This document shows positions 6,644-15,725 of a stretch of DNA of 15,805 nucleotides, piece by piece (positions within the stretch are counted from its first letter, which is position 1; the number at the start of each line of letters is the position of its first letter). This DNA comes from Burkholderiales bacterium (GTDB lineage Bacteria > Pseudomonadota > Gammaproteobacteria > Burkholderiales > SG8-39): contig JAQSVY010000002.1 in assembly GCA_029266935.1 (NCBI GenBank), positions 1-15,805 of the forward strand, read 5' to 3'. Under the pieces are notes generated by a model. The model saw only the letters and a program-made list of their open reading frames with translations. It had not been told where the DNA came from and did not search any database. Position numbers and translations under genes: made by a program.

Positions 6644-8086
6644 ATGGCAACGACCACCGCCGCGCCTTCGGCGCACGAGGCCGCGGGCCGGCACGGCTGG
6701 CTGCTGGCCGGCTTTTTCCTGGTCGCCTTCGGCGCGGCCAGCGGCTACATGCTCGCGTTCGGCGAGCTCGAGGCGCTCTACGTCACGCTCTCGCTGATGA
6801 TGTGCATCGCCGTGCTGGTCGACTTCCGCATCGGCGCGGTGGCGCTGGTGCTGATGCTGCCGGCGTCGGACACCACGCTCTTCCCGCGCGGCATGATGGG
6901 CATTTCCGGTCTCAACCCGGTGAACCTGCTGCTCGCCGGCACGCTCGCGTCCTTCGCGCTGCGCAGCCGCTGGGAGGAGCTGCGTCGCTTCATGCCCTGG
7001 CAGCTGCTGTGGCTGTTCATCGTGCCGATCATGCTCGCCGGGCTGCTCGGCTCGCGTCACGCCCTGGACATCATGCCGTACTTCTACGAGACCGGCACCA
7101 TCGACTTCACCGATGCCGCGGGCTACCTGCGCGAGCTGGTGGTGAAGCCGCTGGTGATGGTAATGGTGGCGCTGATGCTGGGCGCCGCAGTGGCGAAGTC
7201 GCGCCGGCCCGAGGCGTTCATCGTGGCGATGGCGATCTCGGTGTGGTTCATCGCCATGCTGCAATTCGGCTTCATCATCGCCACCGGCGTGCGCCTCGGC
7301 TCGCTCGCCTCGGCGAGCGCGCGCGCCTTCTTCGACACCATCGGTGTGCACGCCAACGACCTCGGCCGGCTGTACGTGGTGGCCTACGCGCTGCTGGTGT
7401 TCGCCTGGTGGGAGAGCAAGAGCCGTGCGCAGCAGGGCTTCCTGTTCGTCACGCTCGGCGTGCTGTCGTTCGCGCTGCTTCTCACCTTCTCGCGCGGCGC
7501 CTTCGTCGGCTTCGCCCTGGTGAGCCTGTGGTTCATGGCGAAGAAGTTCAACGCCAAGACGGTGACGCTCGCTGCGCTGGCGCTGCTCGTGCTCGCGGTG
7601 TTCCTGCCCGGCGTCGTCTACGACCGCGTGCTGCTGGGCGTGGACGAGGGCGATGCCAACGTGGTGACCGCCGGGCGAATCGAGTTCATCTGGATGCCGC
7701 TGCTGCCGGAGCTGGCGCGAAGCCCCGTATGGGGAAGCGGGCTGTCCTCGATCCTGTGGTCGTACCCGATGGTGACCGAGTCGATGCTGCCGGTCGGCCA
7801 CCCCCACAACGCCTACCTCGAGACGCTGCTCGACATGGGCGTGGCCGGGCTCGTGCTGCTGCTCGCGTACTACGGGCACGTCTGGATGCGCTTTCACGCC
7901 CTGTCCCGCGATCCCGAGCTCAGCCCGCAGATGCGCGCGCTCTTCCAGGGCGCGCTCGCCGGCCTGGCGGCGTTCTTCGTCACCGGCATGGCCGGCTCCA
8001 GCCTCAGGCCGACGGGGGAGTTTGCCTTCCTGTGGATGGCCATCGGCATGATGTACGGCATATACGCCCGCAGGCCGGCCGGCTAG
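6644..8086 (+). CDS. O-antigen ligase family protein / Wzy-like EPS polymerase
   Basis: A polytopic inner-membrane protein, 480 residues with about ten to twelve hydrophobic segments (for example 19-39, 46-75, 93-105, 120-136, 168-184, 191-215, 243-256, 265-281, 284-298, 306-322, 397-412, 434-450, 458-474). The Wzy_C/O-antigen ligase signature is visible: TFSRGAFVGF (281-290), a periplasmic loop with TAGRIEFIW (342-350) and WGSGLSS (363-369), then GHPHNAYLETLLDMG (385-399). In an EPS operon with flippase and chain-length proteins the likely role is polymerising lipid-linked repeat units in the periplasm. Ligase and polymerase cannot be told apart by sequence alone; context favours polymerase. 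GGGAGG lies 8 nt before ATG 6644. Confidence 0.88.
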   Translation: MATTTAAPSAHEAAGRHGWLLAGFFLVAFGAASGYMLAFGELEALYVTLSLMMCIAVLVDFRIGAVALVLMLPASDTTLFPRGMMGISGLNPVNLLLAGTLASFALRSRWEELRRFMPWQLLWLFIVPIMLAGLLGSRHALDIMPYFYETGTIDFTDAAGYLRELVVKPLVMVMVALMLGAAVAKSRRPEAFIVAMAISVWFIAMLQFGFIIATGVRLGSLASASARAFFDTIGVHANDLGRLYVVAYALLVFAWWESKSRAQQGFLFVTLGVLSFALLLTFSRGAFVGFALVSLWFMAKKFNAKTVTLAALALLVLAVFLPGVVYDRVLLGVDEGDANVVTAGRIEFIWMPLLPELARSPVWGSGLSSILWSYPMVTESMLPVGHPHNAYLETLLDMGVAGLVLLLAYYGHVWMRFHALSRDPELSPQMRALFQGALAGLAAFFVTGMAGSSLRPTGEFAFLWMAIGMMYGIYARRPAG

Positions 8087-8088
8087 AA

Positions 8089-9261
8089 ATGCCGGTCGCA
8101 AGGATGGTGCGCAAGGGCGCCGCGCCCGCAGGTCGCCCGGAGCGGCTGTTGCGGCCGAAGCCGCACCTGTGCTTCGTCGCGCCGCACGCCTGGCCGGTGC
8201 TCGCGCGCGACCCGCGCATCCAGGTGGTGGGCGGCGCCGAGGTGCAGCAGAGCGTGCTGGCGCGCCTGTTCGCCGCCAGCGGTTACCGCGTCTCGATGAT
8301 CAGCCTCGACTACGGCCAGCCCGACCGCGCCGTGGTCGACGGCGTCACCGTGCACAAGGTGTTCGCCCCCGAGGCCGGCGCCCCGGTGCTGCGCTTCCTG
8401 CATCCGCGCCTCACCTCGATGTGGCGCGCGCTCGGCGAGGTCGGCGCCGAGATCTACTACTTCCGTGCGAGCGCGATGTGGCTCGGCGTGCTCACCGAGT
8501 TCTGCCGCCGGCACGGCCGGCGCTCGATCTACGCCGGCGCCTCCGACATGGACTTCGAGCCCGGCATCGGCGGTCAGGTGCGCTACGCTCGCGACCGCTG
8601 GCTCTACCGGCGCGGCCTCGCCCAGGTAGACCGCGTCGTGGCGCAGAACGAGCGGCAGCGCGCGAGCTGCCTCGCCAACCACGGCCGCGAGGCGGTGGTG
8701 ATCCCCAGCTGCTATCGATTACCTGAATCACGAAATTTCTCGGGTAAAGAAAGCAAAGGCATCGTGCTGTGGGTCGGCATGATCCACGAGAACAAACGCC
8801 CCGAGCTGCTGCTCGAGCTCGCGGCGCGGCTGGCGCACCGGCGCTTCGTGGTGATCGGCGGCCCTCGCCCCGGCGCACCGGCGGCGTACTACGAGCGCGT
8901 GCGCGCGCAGGCGGCGGTGCTGCCCAACGTAGAGTTCAAGGGCTTCCTGCCGCTCGCCGAGGTCGAGGGCTGGTTCGACGCCGCGCAGGTGGTGGTCAAC
9001 ACCTCGGCTTACGAGGGGATGCCGAACACCTTCCTGCAGGCCTGGGCGCGCGGCGTGCCCACTGTCGCCACCGTCGACGTCGGCGCCCCGGTGCACCGCG
9101 TCGCTCGCGACATCGACGCGCTCGCGCGCGAGGTGGAAAGCGCCGCGCAGGACGCGCTGTTGCGCGGCCGCTGCCGCGACTACTTCGAGCGCACGCACTC
9201 GCCGGCCGCGGCGCTGGAGCGCTACGCGCGTCTGTTCGACGAGCTCCTTCCGCAGGCATGA
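8089..9261 (+). CDS. Glycosyltransferase family 4 protein (EPS repeat-unit assembly)
   Basis: A retaining GT-B glycosyltransferase predicted to add one sugar to the lipid-linked repeat unit on the cytoplasmic face. It is 390 residues from ATG 8089, 2 nt after the polymerase stop; ATG 8104 is an alternative and neither has a clear ribosome site. The N-terminal Rossmann half (about 25-205) contains VVGGAEVQQSVLARLF (47-62). The C-terminal half (about 224-390) has GIVLWVGMIHENKRPELLLE (224-243) and the nucleotide-sugar site NTSAYEGMPNTFLQAWARG (304-322). In the usual E-x7-E motif the first Glu is E309 but the second position is Gln317. The half-domains are joined by an unusually AT-rich stretch (8709-8764). 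The stop overlaps the next start by 4 nt (ATGA). Donor and acceptor are unknown. Confidence 0.9.
   Translation: MPVARMVRKGAAPAGRPERLLRPKPHLCFVAPHAWPVLARDPRIQVVGGAEVQQSVLARLFAASGYRVSMISLDYGQPDRAVVDGVTVHKVFAPEAGAPVLRFLHPRLTSMWRALGEVGAEIYYFRASAMWLGVLTEFCRRHGRRSIYAGASDMDFEPGIGGQVRYARDRWLYRRGLAQVDRVVAQNERQRASCLANHGREAVVIPSCYRLPESRNFSGKESKGIVLWVGMIHENKRPELLLELAARLAHRRFVVIGGPRPGAPAAYYERVRAQAAVLPNVEFKGFLPLAEVEGWFDAAQVVVNTSAYEGMPNTFLQAWARGVPTVATVDVGAPVHRVARDIDALAREVESAAQDALLRGRCRDYFERTHSPAAALERYARLFDELLPQA
8709..8764. other. AT-rich, rare-codon patch at the interdomain linker of the first GT4 gene
   Basis: In a gene otherwise near 70% GC this stretch is about 45% GC by eye and uses codons avoided elsewhere in the window (TAT, CGA, TTA, CCT, GAA, TCA, CGA, AAT, GGT, AAA). 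It encodes residues about 208-225, between the two Rossmann domains. It contains the palindrome GAAATTTC (8732-8739) flanked by TTACC (8719-8723) and GGTAA (8743-8747). Confidence 0.5.
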
Positions 9262-10703
9262 CGGCCGCCAGCAAAGCCATGTCCTGGAGCGGGCTGAAGC
9301 GTCGCGCCCTGTCGCTCGGCGCTGTGAAGACGTTCGACCACGCCATGCAGTTTCTGCTGCCGGTGATCCTGGCGCGCTCGCTCGACGCGGCCACCTTCGG
9401 CGAGTACCGGCTGCTGTGGCTGGTGGTCGGCACGGTGATGACCATCGCCACGCTCAACATGGCGGGCGGCTTGTATTACTTCGTGCCGCGCTCCGACGCG
9501 CGCAGGAAGCGCCTCTACGTCCACCAGACGATGCTGTTCCTCGTCTTCTCCGGGCTGGTGTGCGCCGCGCTCGCCAGCCCGTGGAACCCGCTGTTGCCCC
9601 CCGCGGTGGCCCCCCTGCATGGCCAGGGCGCCCTGGTCGCGGCGTTCATCGCGCTCTGGGTGGCGGCGATCCTGCTCGACTACCTGCCGGCCGTCGACGA
9701 GCGGATCCGCTGGCAGGCATTCGCCACGGTCAGCAGCTCGCTGCTGCGGGTGGTGCTGGTCGCGGCTGCGGCATGGTGGGCGGGCGACCTCGAATCGATG
9801 CTGTGGATGCTGCTTGCCGCGGTCGCGTTCAAGCTCGCTCTGCTGCTGGTGTATGTGCAGCGCCGGCACGGCCTGGGCGCGCCGTGGTTCGAGCGCGCCG
9901 CCTTCTCTGGCCAGCTGCGCCACTGCGCGCCTTTCGGCCTGTCGAACGCGCTGTACGCGCTGCGCTCGCAGTCGGACCAGTGGGTGGCGGCGAGCCTGTT
10001 CGCCCTGTCGAGCTTCGCCGCGTTCTCGATCGCCGCCGTCGTCGGCCACGTGGTGCACATCCTGCGCCATTCGGTGATGGAGGCCTTCCTGCCGGCGATG
10101 AGCCGCATGGAGGCGGCGGGCGACGTGCGCGGCGTGATGGCGCTGAACAGCCGCGCCAACGCTATGGTGGGCAGCGTGCTCTACCCGCTGCTCGCGATGG
10201 CGTTCGTCTTCGCCGAGGAGGTCATCAGCCTCGTCTACACCGACGCCTACCTCGAGGCGGCGCCGGTGATGCGCGTCTACATCGCCGGCATGGCCATCAT
10301 GGTGATCGAAGTCGGCAGCGTGGTGCTGCTGCTGCGCCAGGGGTCGTTCGCGCTGCGCATCACCGCGCTCGTGCTGCCGCTGTCGGTCGCGGTCAGCTGG
10401 GCGGTGGCGCACGGGGTCGGCCTCCCAGGCGCCGCGACGGGCAGCGTGCTCGCCATCTACCTCGACCGCGCGCTGCTGCTGCGGCGGGTCTCGCGCCACA
10501 CCGGCATTGGGCTGCGCGACCTGCAGGACTGGCGCGCGCTCGCGCGTGCCGCGGCGCTCGCCGCCGGCTGCGGCCTGCTCGCCTGGGGCGTGGTGCGCCA
10601 CTTCCTCGCCGGCGAAGGGCCGTTCCTGCGCCTTTGCGCTGGCGCGGCGGTGCTCGCGGCGGCGTATGCCGCCGTCAGCGTGCGCAGGGCGGCGAGGAAA
10701 TGA
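9258..10703 (+). CDS. Wzx-like lipopolysaccharide/EPS flippase (MATE/MVF superfamily)
   Basis: An inner-membrane flippase predicted to translocate undecaprenyl-linked repeat units to the periplasm. It is 481 residues with about twelve to fourteen hydrophobic segments. The N-terminal part has the typical polysaccharide_synt layout: AVKTFDHAMQFLLPVILARS (22-41) followed by FGEYRLLWLVVGTVMTIATL. SNALYALRSQSDQWVAASLF and the repeated membrane hairpins of the second half also fit flippases (the SDQW element is reminiscent of other Wzx proteins). The start ATG 9258 overlaps the previous stop (ATGA); ATG 9279 is a possible later start. The stop overlaps the next start by 4 nt in the same ATGA manner. 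Substrate specificity cannot be read from sequence. Confidence 0.88.
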   Translation: MTAASKAMSWSGLKRRALSLGAVKTFDHAMQFLLPVILARSLDAATFGEYRLLWLVVGTVMTIATLNMAGGLYYFVPRSDARRKRLYVHQTMLFLVFSGLVCAALASPWNPLLPPAVAPLHGQGALVAAFIALWVAAILLDYLPAVDERIRWQAFATVSSSLLRVVLVAAAAWWAGDLESMLWMLLAAVAFKLALLLVYVQRRHGLGAPWFERAAFSGQLRHCAPFGLSNALYALRSQSDQWVAASLFALSSFAAFSIAAVVGHVVHILRHSVMEAFLPAMSRMEAAGDVRGVMALNSRANAMVGSVLYPLLAMAFVFAEEVISLVYTDAYLEAAPVMRVYIAGMAIMVIEVGSVVLLLRQGSFALRITALVLPLSVAVSWAVAHGVGLPGAATGSVLAIYLDRALLLRRVSRHTGIGLRDLQDWRALARAAALAAGCGLLAWGVVRHFLAGEGPFLRLCAGAAVLAAAYAAVSVRRAARK

Positions 10704-11854
10704 GGCTGCTCTTCGTCACCGGGTCGCTCGTGCACGGCGGCGCCGAGCGCCACTCGATCACGCTCGTCAACCGGCTCGCCGAGCGCGGGCACGAGTGCCA
10801 CGTCGCGTACGTGCGCGACGACGCGAGCCAGCTCGAGCGCGTGCGCGGCGCGGCGAGCGTGCGCTGCCTCGCGGCGCGCAAGCATCTCGACCTGAAGGCA
10901 GTGCAAAGCCTCTCGTCCCTGATGAAAGGCATTTCCGCTTCGGTGATCGTAGCGGCCAATCCCTACGCGCTCCTCTATGCAACACTGGCGCGCCGGCTCG
11001 CCGGGGCGCACGCGCCGCTCGCCGCGACCTTCCACACCACCGTGCCGGCGGGCATGAAGGAGTGGCTGCAGATGATCTACTACCGGCCATTCTTCTGGAA
11101 CGCAGACTGCCTGGTGTACGTCTGCGAGGCGCAGCGCCTCTACTGGCGCCGGCGCAGGCTGTGGGGCCGGCGCGACGCGGTCATCCACAACGGCGTCGAC
11201 CTGGAGCACTGGGCGCCGCGCAGCGGCGCCGAGCGCGCCATGATTCGGCGCGTGCTCGGCATCGCGGAAGGCGACTTCGTGGTCGGCCAGTGCGCGGTGT
11301 TCCGCCCCGAGAAGAACCACCTGCAGCTCGTCGATGCGGTGGCGCGGCTGCGCGCGCGCGGCGTAGCCGCGCGCGCGCTGCTGATCGGCGACGGCCCGAT
11401 GCGCGCACGTATCGAGGCGCGCGCCCGCCGCGCCGGCGTCGCCGGCGAGGTGCAGATCACCGGCTTCCAGCAAGACGTGCGGCCGCTGGTGGGCGCCTGC
11501 GACGCCATCGCGCTGTGCAGCAGCTCGGTCGAGACTTTTTCGCTCGCCGCGCTCGAGGCGATGGCGCTGGCGCGCCCGGTGGTGCACTCGCGGATCGGCG
11601 GCGCCGCCGAGATGGTGGAGCACGGGCGCACCGGGTACCTGTTCCCCGTCAACGACGGCGCGGCGCTCGTCGAGCGCCTGAAGCAGGCGGCCGCGCCTGG
11701 GGCCTGCCGGCGCATGGGCGCCGCCGCCCGCGAGGCGGTCGAGGCGCGCTTCTCGGAGCGCGCCATGGTGGACCGCTACGAATCGATGCTGGCCGAACTC
11801 GACTCAATGAGGAGCAAACGTGAAGACCTACGAAGAAGCGCAGCAGCGTATTAG
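10700..11854 (+). CDS. Glycosyltransferase family 4 protein
   Basis: A second retaining GT-B enzyme for the repeat unit, 384 residues. The N-terminal domain begins MRLLFVTGSLVHGGAERHS, with the GGAE (13-16) glycine-rich loop typical of GT4. VIHNGVDLEHW (161-171) marks the domain junction. The C-terminal domain has GQCAVFRPEKNHLQLVDAV (196-214), ALLIGDGPMR (226-235), and an intact E-x7-E motif in SSVETFSLAALEAMALARPV (275-294; E278 and E286), followed by GGAAEMVEHGRTGYLF (300-315). It starts at ATG 10700 with GAGG close upstream, overlapping the flippase stop. The reading frame continues 35 nt into the next gene. A 13-bp all-GC hairpin lies inside the gene (11350-11378). Sugar specificity is unknown. 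Confidence 0.91.
   Translation: MRLLFVTGSLVHGGAERHSITLVNRLAERGHECHVAYVRDDASQLERVRGAASVRCLAARKHLDLKAVQSLSSLMKGISASVIVAANPYALLYATLARRLAGAHAPLAATFHTTVPAGMKEWLQMIYYRPFFWNADCLVYVCEAQRLYWRRRRLWGRRDAVIHNGVDLEHWAPRSGAERAMIRRVLGIAEGDFVVGQCAVFRPEKNHLQLVDAVARLRARGVAARALLIGDGPMRARIEARARRAGVAGEVQITGFQQDVRPLVGACDAIALCSSSVETFSLAALEAMALARPVVHSRIGGAAEMVEHGRTGYLFPVNDGAALVERLKQAAAPGACRRMGAAAREAVEARFSERAMVDRYESMLAELDSMRSKREDLRRSAAAY
11350..11378. repeat. Perfect 13-bp GC hairpin inside the second GT4 gene
   Basis: Positions 11350-11362 and 11366-11378 are exact reverse complements, separated by GTA. Both arms consist only of G and C and are mostly alternating CG. The segment encodes Arg/Ala-rich residues about 218-226, so codon composition may account for it. 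Confidence 0.6.
11810..11814 (+). promoter_or_regulatory. Ribosome binding site fixing the epimerase GTG start
   Basis: AGGAG at 11810-11814 is 5 nt before GTG 11820 and lies within the end of the upstream glycosyltransferase gene. It supports initiation at GTG rather than at a downstream codon. Confidence 0.65.
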
Positions 11855-12855
11855 GAGCCGGCCGCGCACCTGGCTCGTCACCGGGGCGGCGGGATTTATC
11901 GGCTCGAACCTCGCCGAGGCCCTGCTTCGCCTCGACCAGACGGTGGTCGGGCTGGACAACTTCTCGACCGGCAAGCGCGCCAACCTGGCGCAGCTGCGCC
12001 GTGCGGTCGGCGAGGCGCACTGGGGCCGCTTCCGCATCATCGAGGGCGACATCCGCTCGCTGGAGACCTGCCGCGCCGCCTGCCAGGGCGTCGGGGCCAT
12101 CCTGCACCAGGCCGCGCTCGGCAGCGTGCCTCGCTCGATCGACGACCCGCTCGCCTCGCACGACAGCAACGTCAACGGATTCCTCAACATGCTTGTCGCG
12201 GCGCGCGATGCCGGCGTGCCGCGCCTCGTGTACGCGAGCTCGAGCGCGGTGTACGGGGACCACCCCGCGCTGCCCAAGGTCGAAGCGCAGCTCGGGCGCG
12301 CGGTGTCGCCCTACGGGCTCACCAAGCACGTGAACGAGCTGTACGCGGGCGTGTTCGCGCACTGCTACGGCATGCGCAGCATCGGGCTGCGCTACTTCAA
12401 CGTCTTCGGGCCGCGCCAGGATCCCGACGGCGCCTACGCCTCGGTGATCCCGGCCTGGATGGGCGCGCTGCTGCGCGGGCAGACGGCCTACATCAACGGC
12501 GACGGGCGCGCGGCGCGTGATTTCTGCTACGTCGACAACGTGGTGCAGGCGAACCTGCTCGCAGCGACCGTCGAGGACCCGCAGGCGCTCGACCGCGCCT
12601 ACAACGTCGCGGTGGGGGAGCAGACCTCGCTCACCGAGCTCTTCGAGCTGGTGCGCGCGGTGCTGGTGAAGCGCCTGCCGCACCTCAGGACGGCGCGCGC
12701 GGTCCATCGCGAGCCGCGTCGCGGCGATGTGCTGCTCTCGCGCGCCGACACCGGGGCCGCCGAGAGGCTGCTCGGTTACGAGCCGCGCGTGCGCATCATG
12801 AAGGGGCTGGAGCTCACCGCCGAGTGGTACCTGGAGAACCTCCTGGAGGCGGCGC

Positions 12856-12866
<11 letters not shown>
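11820..12866 (+). CDS. wbpP: UDP-N-acetylglucosamine 4-epimerase, WbpP/TviC type
   Basis: An extended short-chain dehydrogenase/reductase that interconverts UDP-GlcNAc and UDP-GalNAc in the cytoplasm. It is 348 residues from GTG 11820. The NAD site is TGAAGFIGSN (21-30), followed by QTVVGLDNFSTG (40-51). HQAALGSVPRSIDDP (96-110), the YASSSAVYGDHP segment (138-149) and the catalytic SPYGLTKHVNELY (163-175; Y165, K169) match Pseudomonas WbpP and Salmonella TviC almost word for word as I recall them. RYFNVFGPRQDPDGAYA (191-207) and YINGDGRAARDFCYVDN (224-240) add to this. It precedes a WbpO/TviB dehydrogenase, the same pair used for GalNAcA synthesis in O6 antigen and Vi capsule. It overlaps its upstream neighbour by 35 nt and its downstream neighbour by 11 nt. 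Confidence 0.9.
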
Positions 12867-14180
<1,314 letters not shown>

Positions 14181-14193
<13 letters not shown>

Positions 14194-15725
14194 CGCTCGC
14201 GTTGGCGCCGCCGGCGCGCAGGCTGCGCGTCGGCCTCTTCGCCGACGCCCGGCGCCAGCCGTGCTGGCTGGTGGAGGCCTTCGCCAAGGCCGCCGCCGCC
14301 GACTTCTGCGAGGTGGCGGCGATCGCCGTCGTCGCTGGCGCCGCGGCGTCGCCGCCGGCGGCGCTCGCGCGCGCCTACGGCCGGCTCGACCGCTGGGCCT
14401 TCGGCGCCGAGCCCTGCGATCCGCTCGACCTGCCCGCGGCCGTGCCGCACCGGGTGCTCCTCGAGGGCGAGGGGTGGTCGGTCCGCGATGTCATCCCGCT
14501 GCGGCTCGACGTGGCGTTCGCGCTCGGCGACTTCGACGACCGCCTGCTCGACGGCCTGGCGCGCTACGGCGTGTGGCGCTACGCGCTCGACGGCGAGGGA
14601 GAAGTGGCGCGCGGCGAGCCGCTCACCGGGGCGGGCATCACCGTGCGCCTCGCCGCGGGCGCCGCGCCCCGCCTCGCCTACGAGTCCTGGTCGCGCACCT
14701 ACCCGCTGTCGGTGGCGCGCAACCGCCGTGCGCTGCTCATCAAGGCGACGGAGTTCGCCCACCGCGCGCTGCGCGAGGCGCACCGCTCGGGCCTGGGCTG
14801 GCTCGAGCAATGCCGGGTTTTCAAGAACGGTTCTGGAGATCCGCATCGGGGTTTAAAACCCATTCTGAAAATCGGCTCACGCATCGCGCACCGCGGCATC
14901 GAGAAGGCGCTCAGCGTCGAGCAGTGGTCGCTCGCCTTCCGCTTCGGCAGCGGCGAGCTCGACCCGCGGCTGGAGGGATTCACGCGCATCTTGCCGCCCG
15001 GGGACCGCGACTGGGCCGATCCCTTCGCTCTGGAGAAGGACGGCCGCCACTACGTGTTCTTCGAGGAGCTGTTGCGCGCCGAAGGCAAGGGCCGCATCGC
15101 CATGACCGAGGTCGACGCGTCGGGGCGCTGGTCGACCCCGGTGACGGTGCTCGAGCGCGACTACCACGTTTCCTACCCGTTCCTGCTCGAGCACCAGGGC
15201 GCGCTGTACATGGTCCCCGAGACGGCGCAGAAGCGCACCGTCGAGCTCTACCGCTGCACCGAGTTCCCGTCGCGCTGGAAGCTGGAGAAGGTGCTGCTCG
15301 AGGGCGTACGCCTGGTCGATCCGACCCTGCACCGCGGACCGGATCGCTGGTGGCTGTTCGCGAACGGCGCGCCGGGGGAGAGCCGCGTGTTCGACGACGA
15401 GCTGTACCTGTACCACGCGCGCGAGCTGCTCGGCGAGTGGCAGCCGCACCGGCGCAACCCGGTCAAGTCCGACGCGCGCTCCACACGCCCGGCCGGGCGC
15501 ACCTACTGGCGCAACGGCGCACTGCACCGGCCCGCGCAGATCTGCGCGCCGCGCTTCGGCGCCGGGCTCGCCATCCAGCGCGTGCTGCGCCTCACGCCAG
15601 AGGACTATGCCGAGCGCCAGGTGGCGCGCGTGCTGCCGCAGGGGGGCATCCTCGGCCTGCATACCGTCAACCGCGCCGGGCCGCTGACGGTGATCGACGC
15701 CTTCGCCGCGCGGCGCCGCATTTGA
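14181..15725 (+). CDS. GINT1-like beta-propeller domain protein (glucosamine inositolphosphorylceramide transferase family, N-terminal-type domain)
   Basis: A 514-residue protein from GTG 14181, overlapping the dehydrogenase gene by 13 nt. Residues about 15-200 start RRLRVGLFADARRQPCWLVE, a formyltransferase- or Rossmann-like beginning seen in bacterial members of this family. Residues about 245-508 are the five-bladed propeller-like domain related to the N-terminal part of plant GINT1: DWADPFALEKDGRHYVFFEE (277-296), HVSYPFLLEHQGALYMVPET (329-348), RLVDPTLHRGPDRWWLFA (377-394), NPVKSDARSTRPAGR (426-440) and RPAQ (450-453). There is no C-terminal GT64 transferase domain, so transferase activity should not be assumed. 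Being last in the operon, it probably modifies or assembles the polysaccharide; that is inference. An AT-rich patch at 14814-14876 marks the junction between its two parts. Confidence 0.78.
14814..14876. other. AT-rich patch with nested inverted repeats at a domain junction
   Basis: A local drop to about 47% GC by eye within a very GC-rich gene, covering residues about 212-232 between the N-terminal part and the propeller. It holds AGAAC-G-GTTCT (14824-14834), GGGTTT-A-AAACCC (14849-14861) and an outer pair TTTTCAAGAA (14818-14827) / TTCTGAAAA (14863-14871) that is complementary with one bulge. Codons TTA, AAA, ATT, TCT and TCA are rare elsewhere in the window. The reading frame stays open. 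Confidence 0.5.

Noticed and set aside
6107-8101. A 664-codon open frame on the minus strand opposite epsG and the polymerase gene
   Set aside because: Shadow of the plus-strand genes; biased composition and no recognisable domain.
9222-10601. A 459-codon minus-strand frame opposite the flippase gene
   Set aside because: His/Arg/Gln-rich low-complexity product; the plus strand encodes a clear multi-pass membrane protein.
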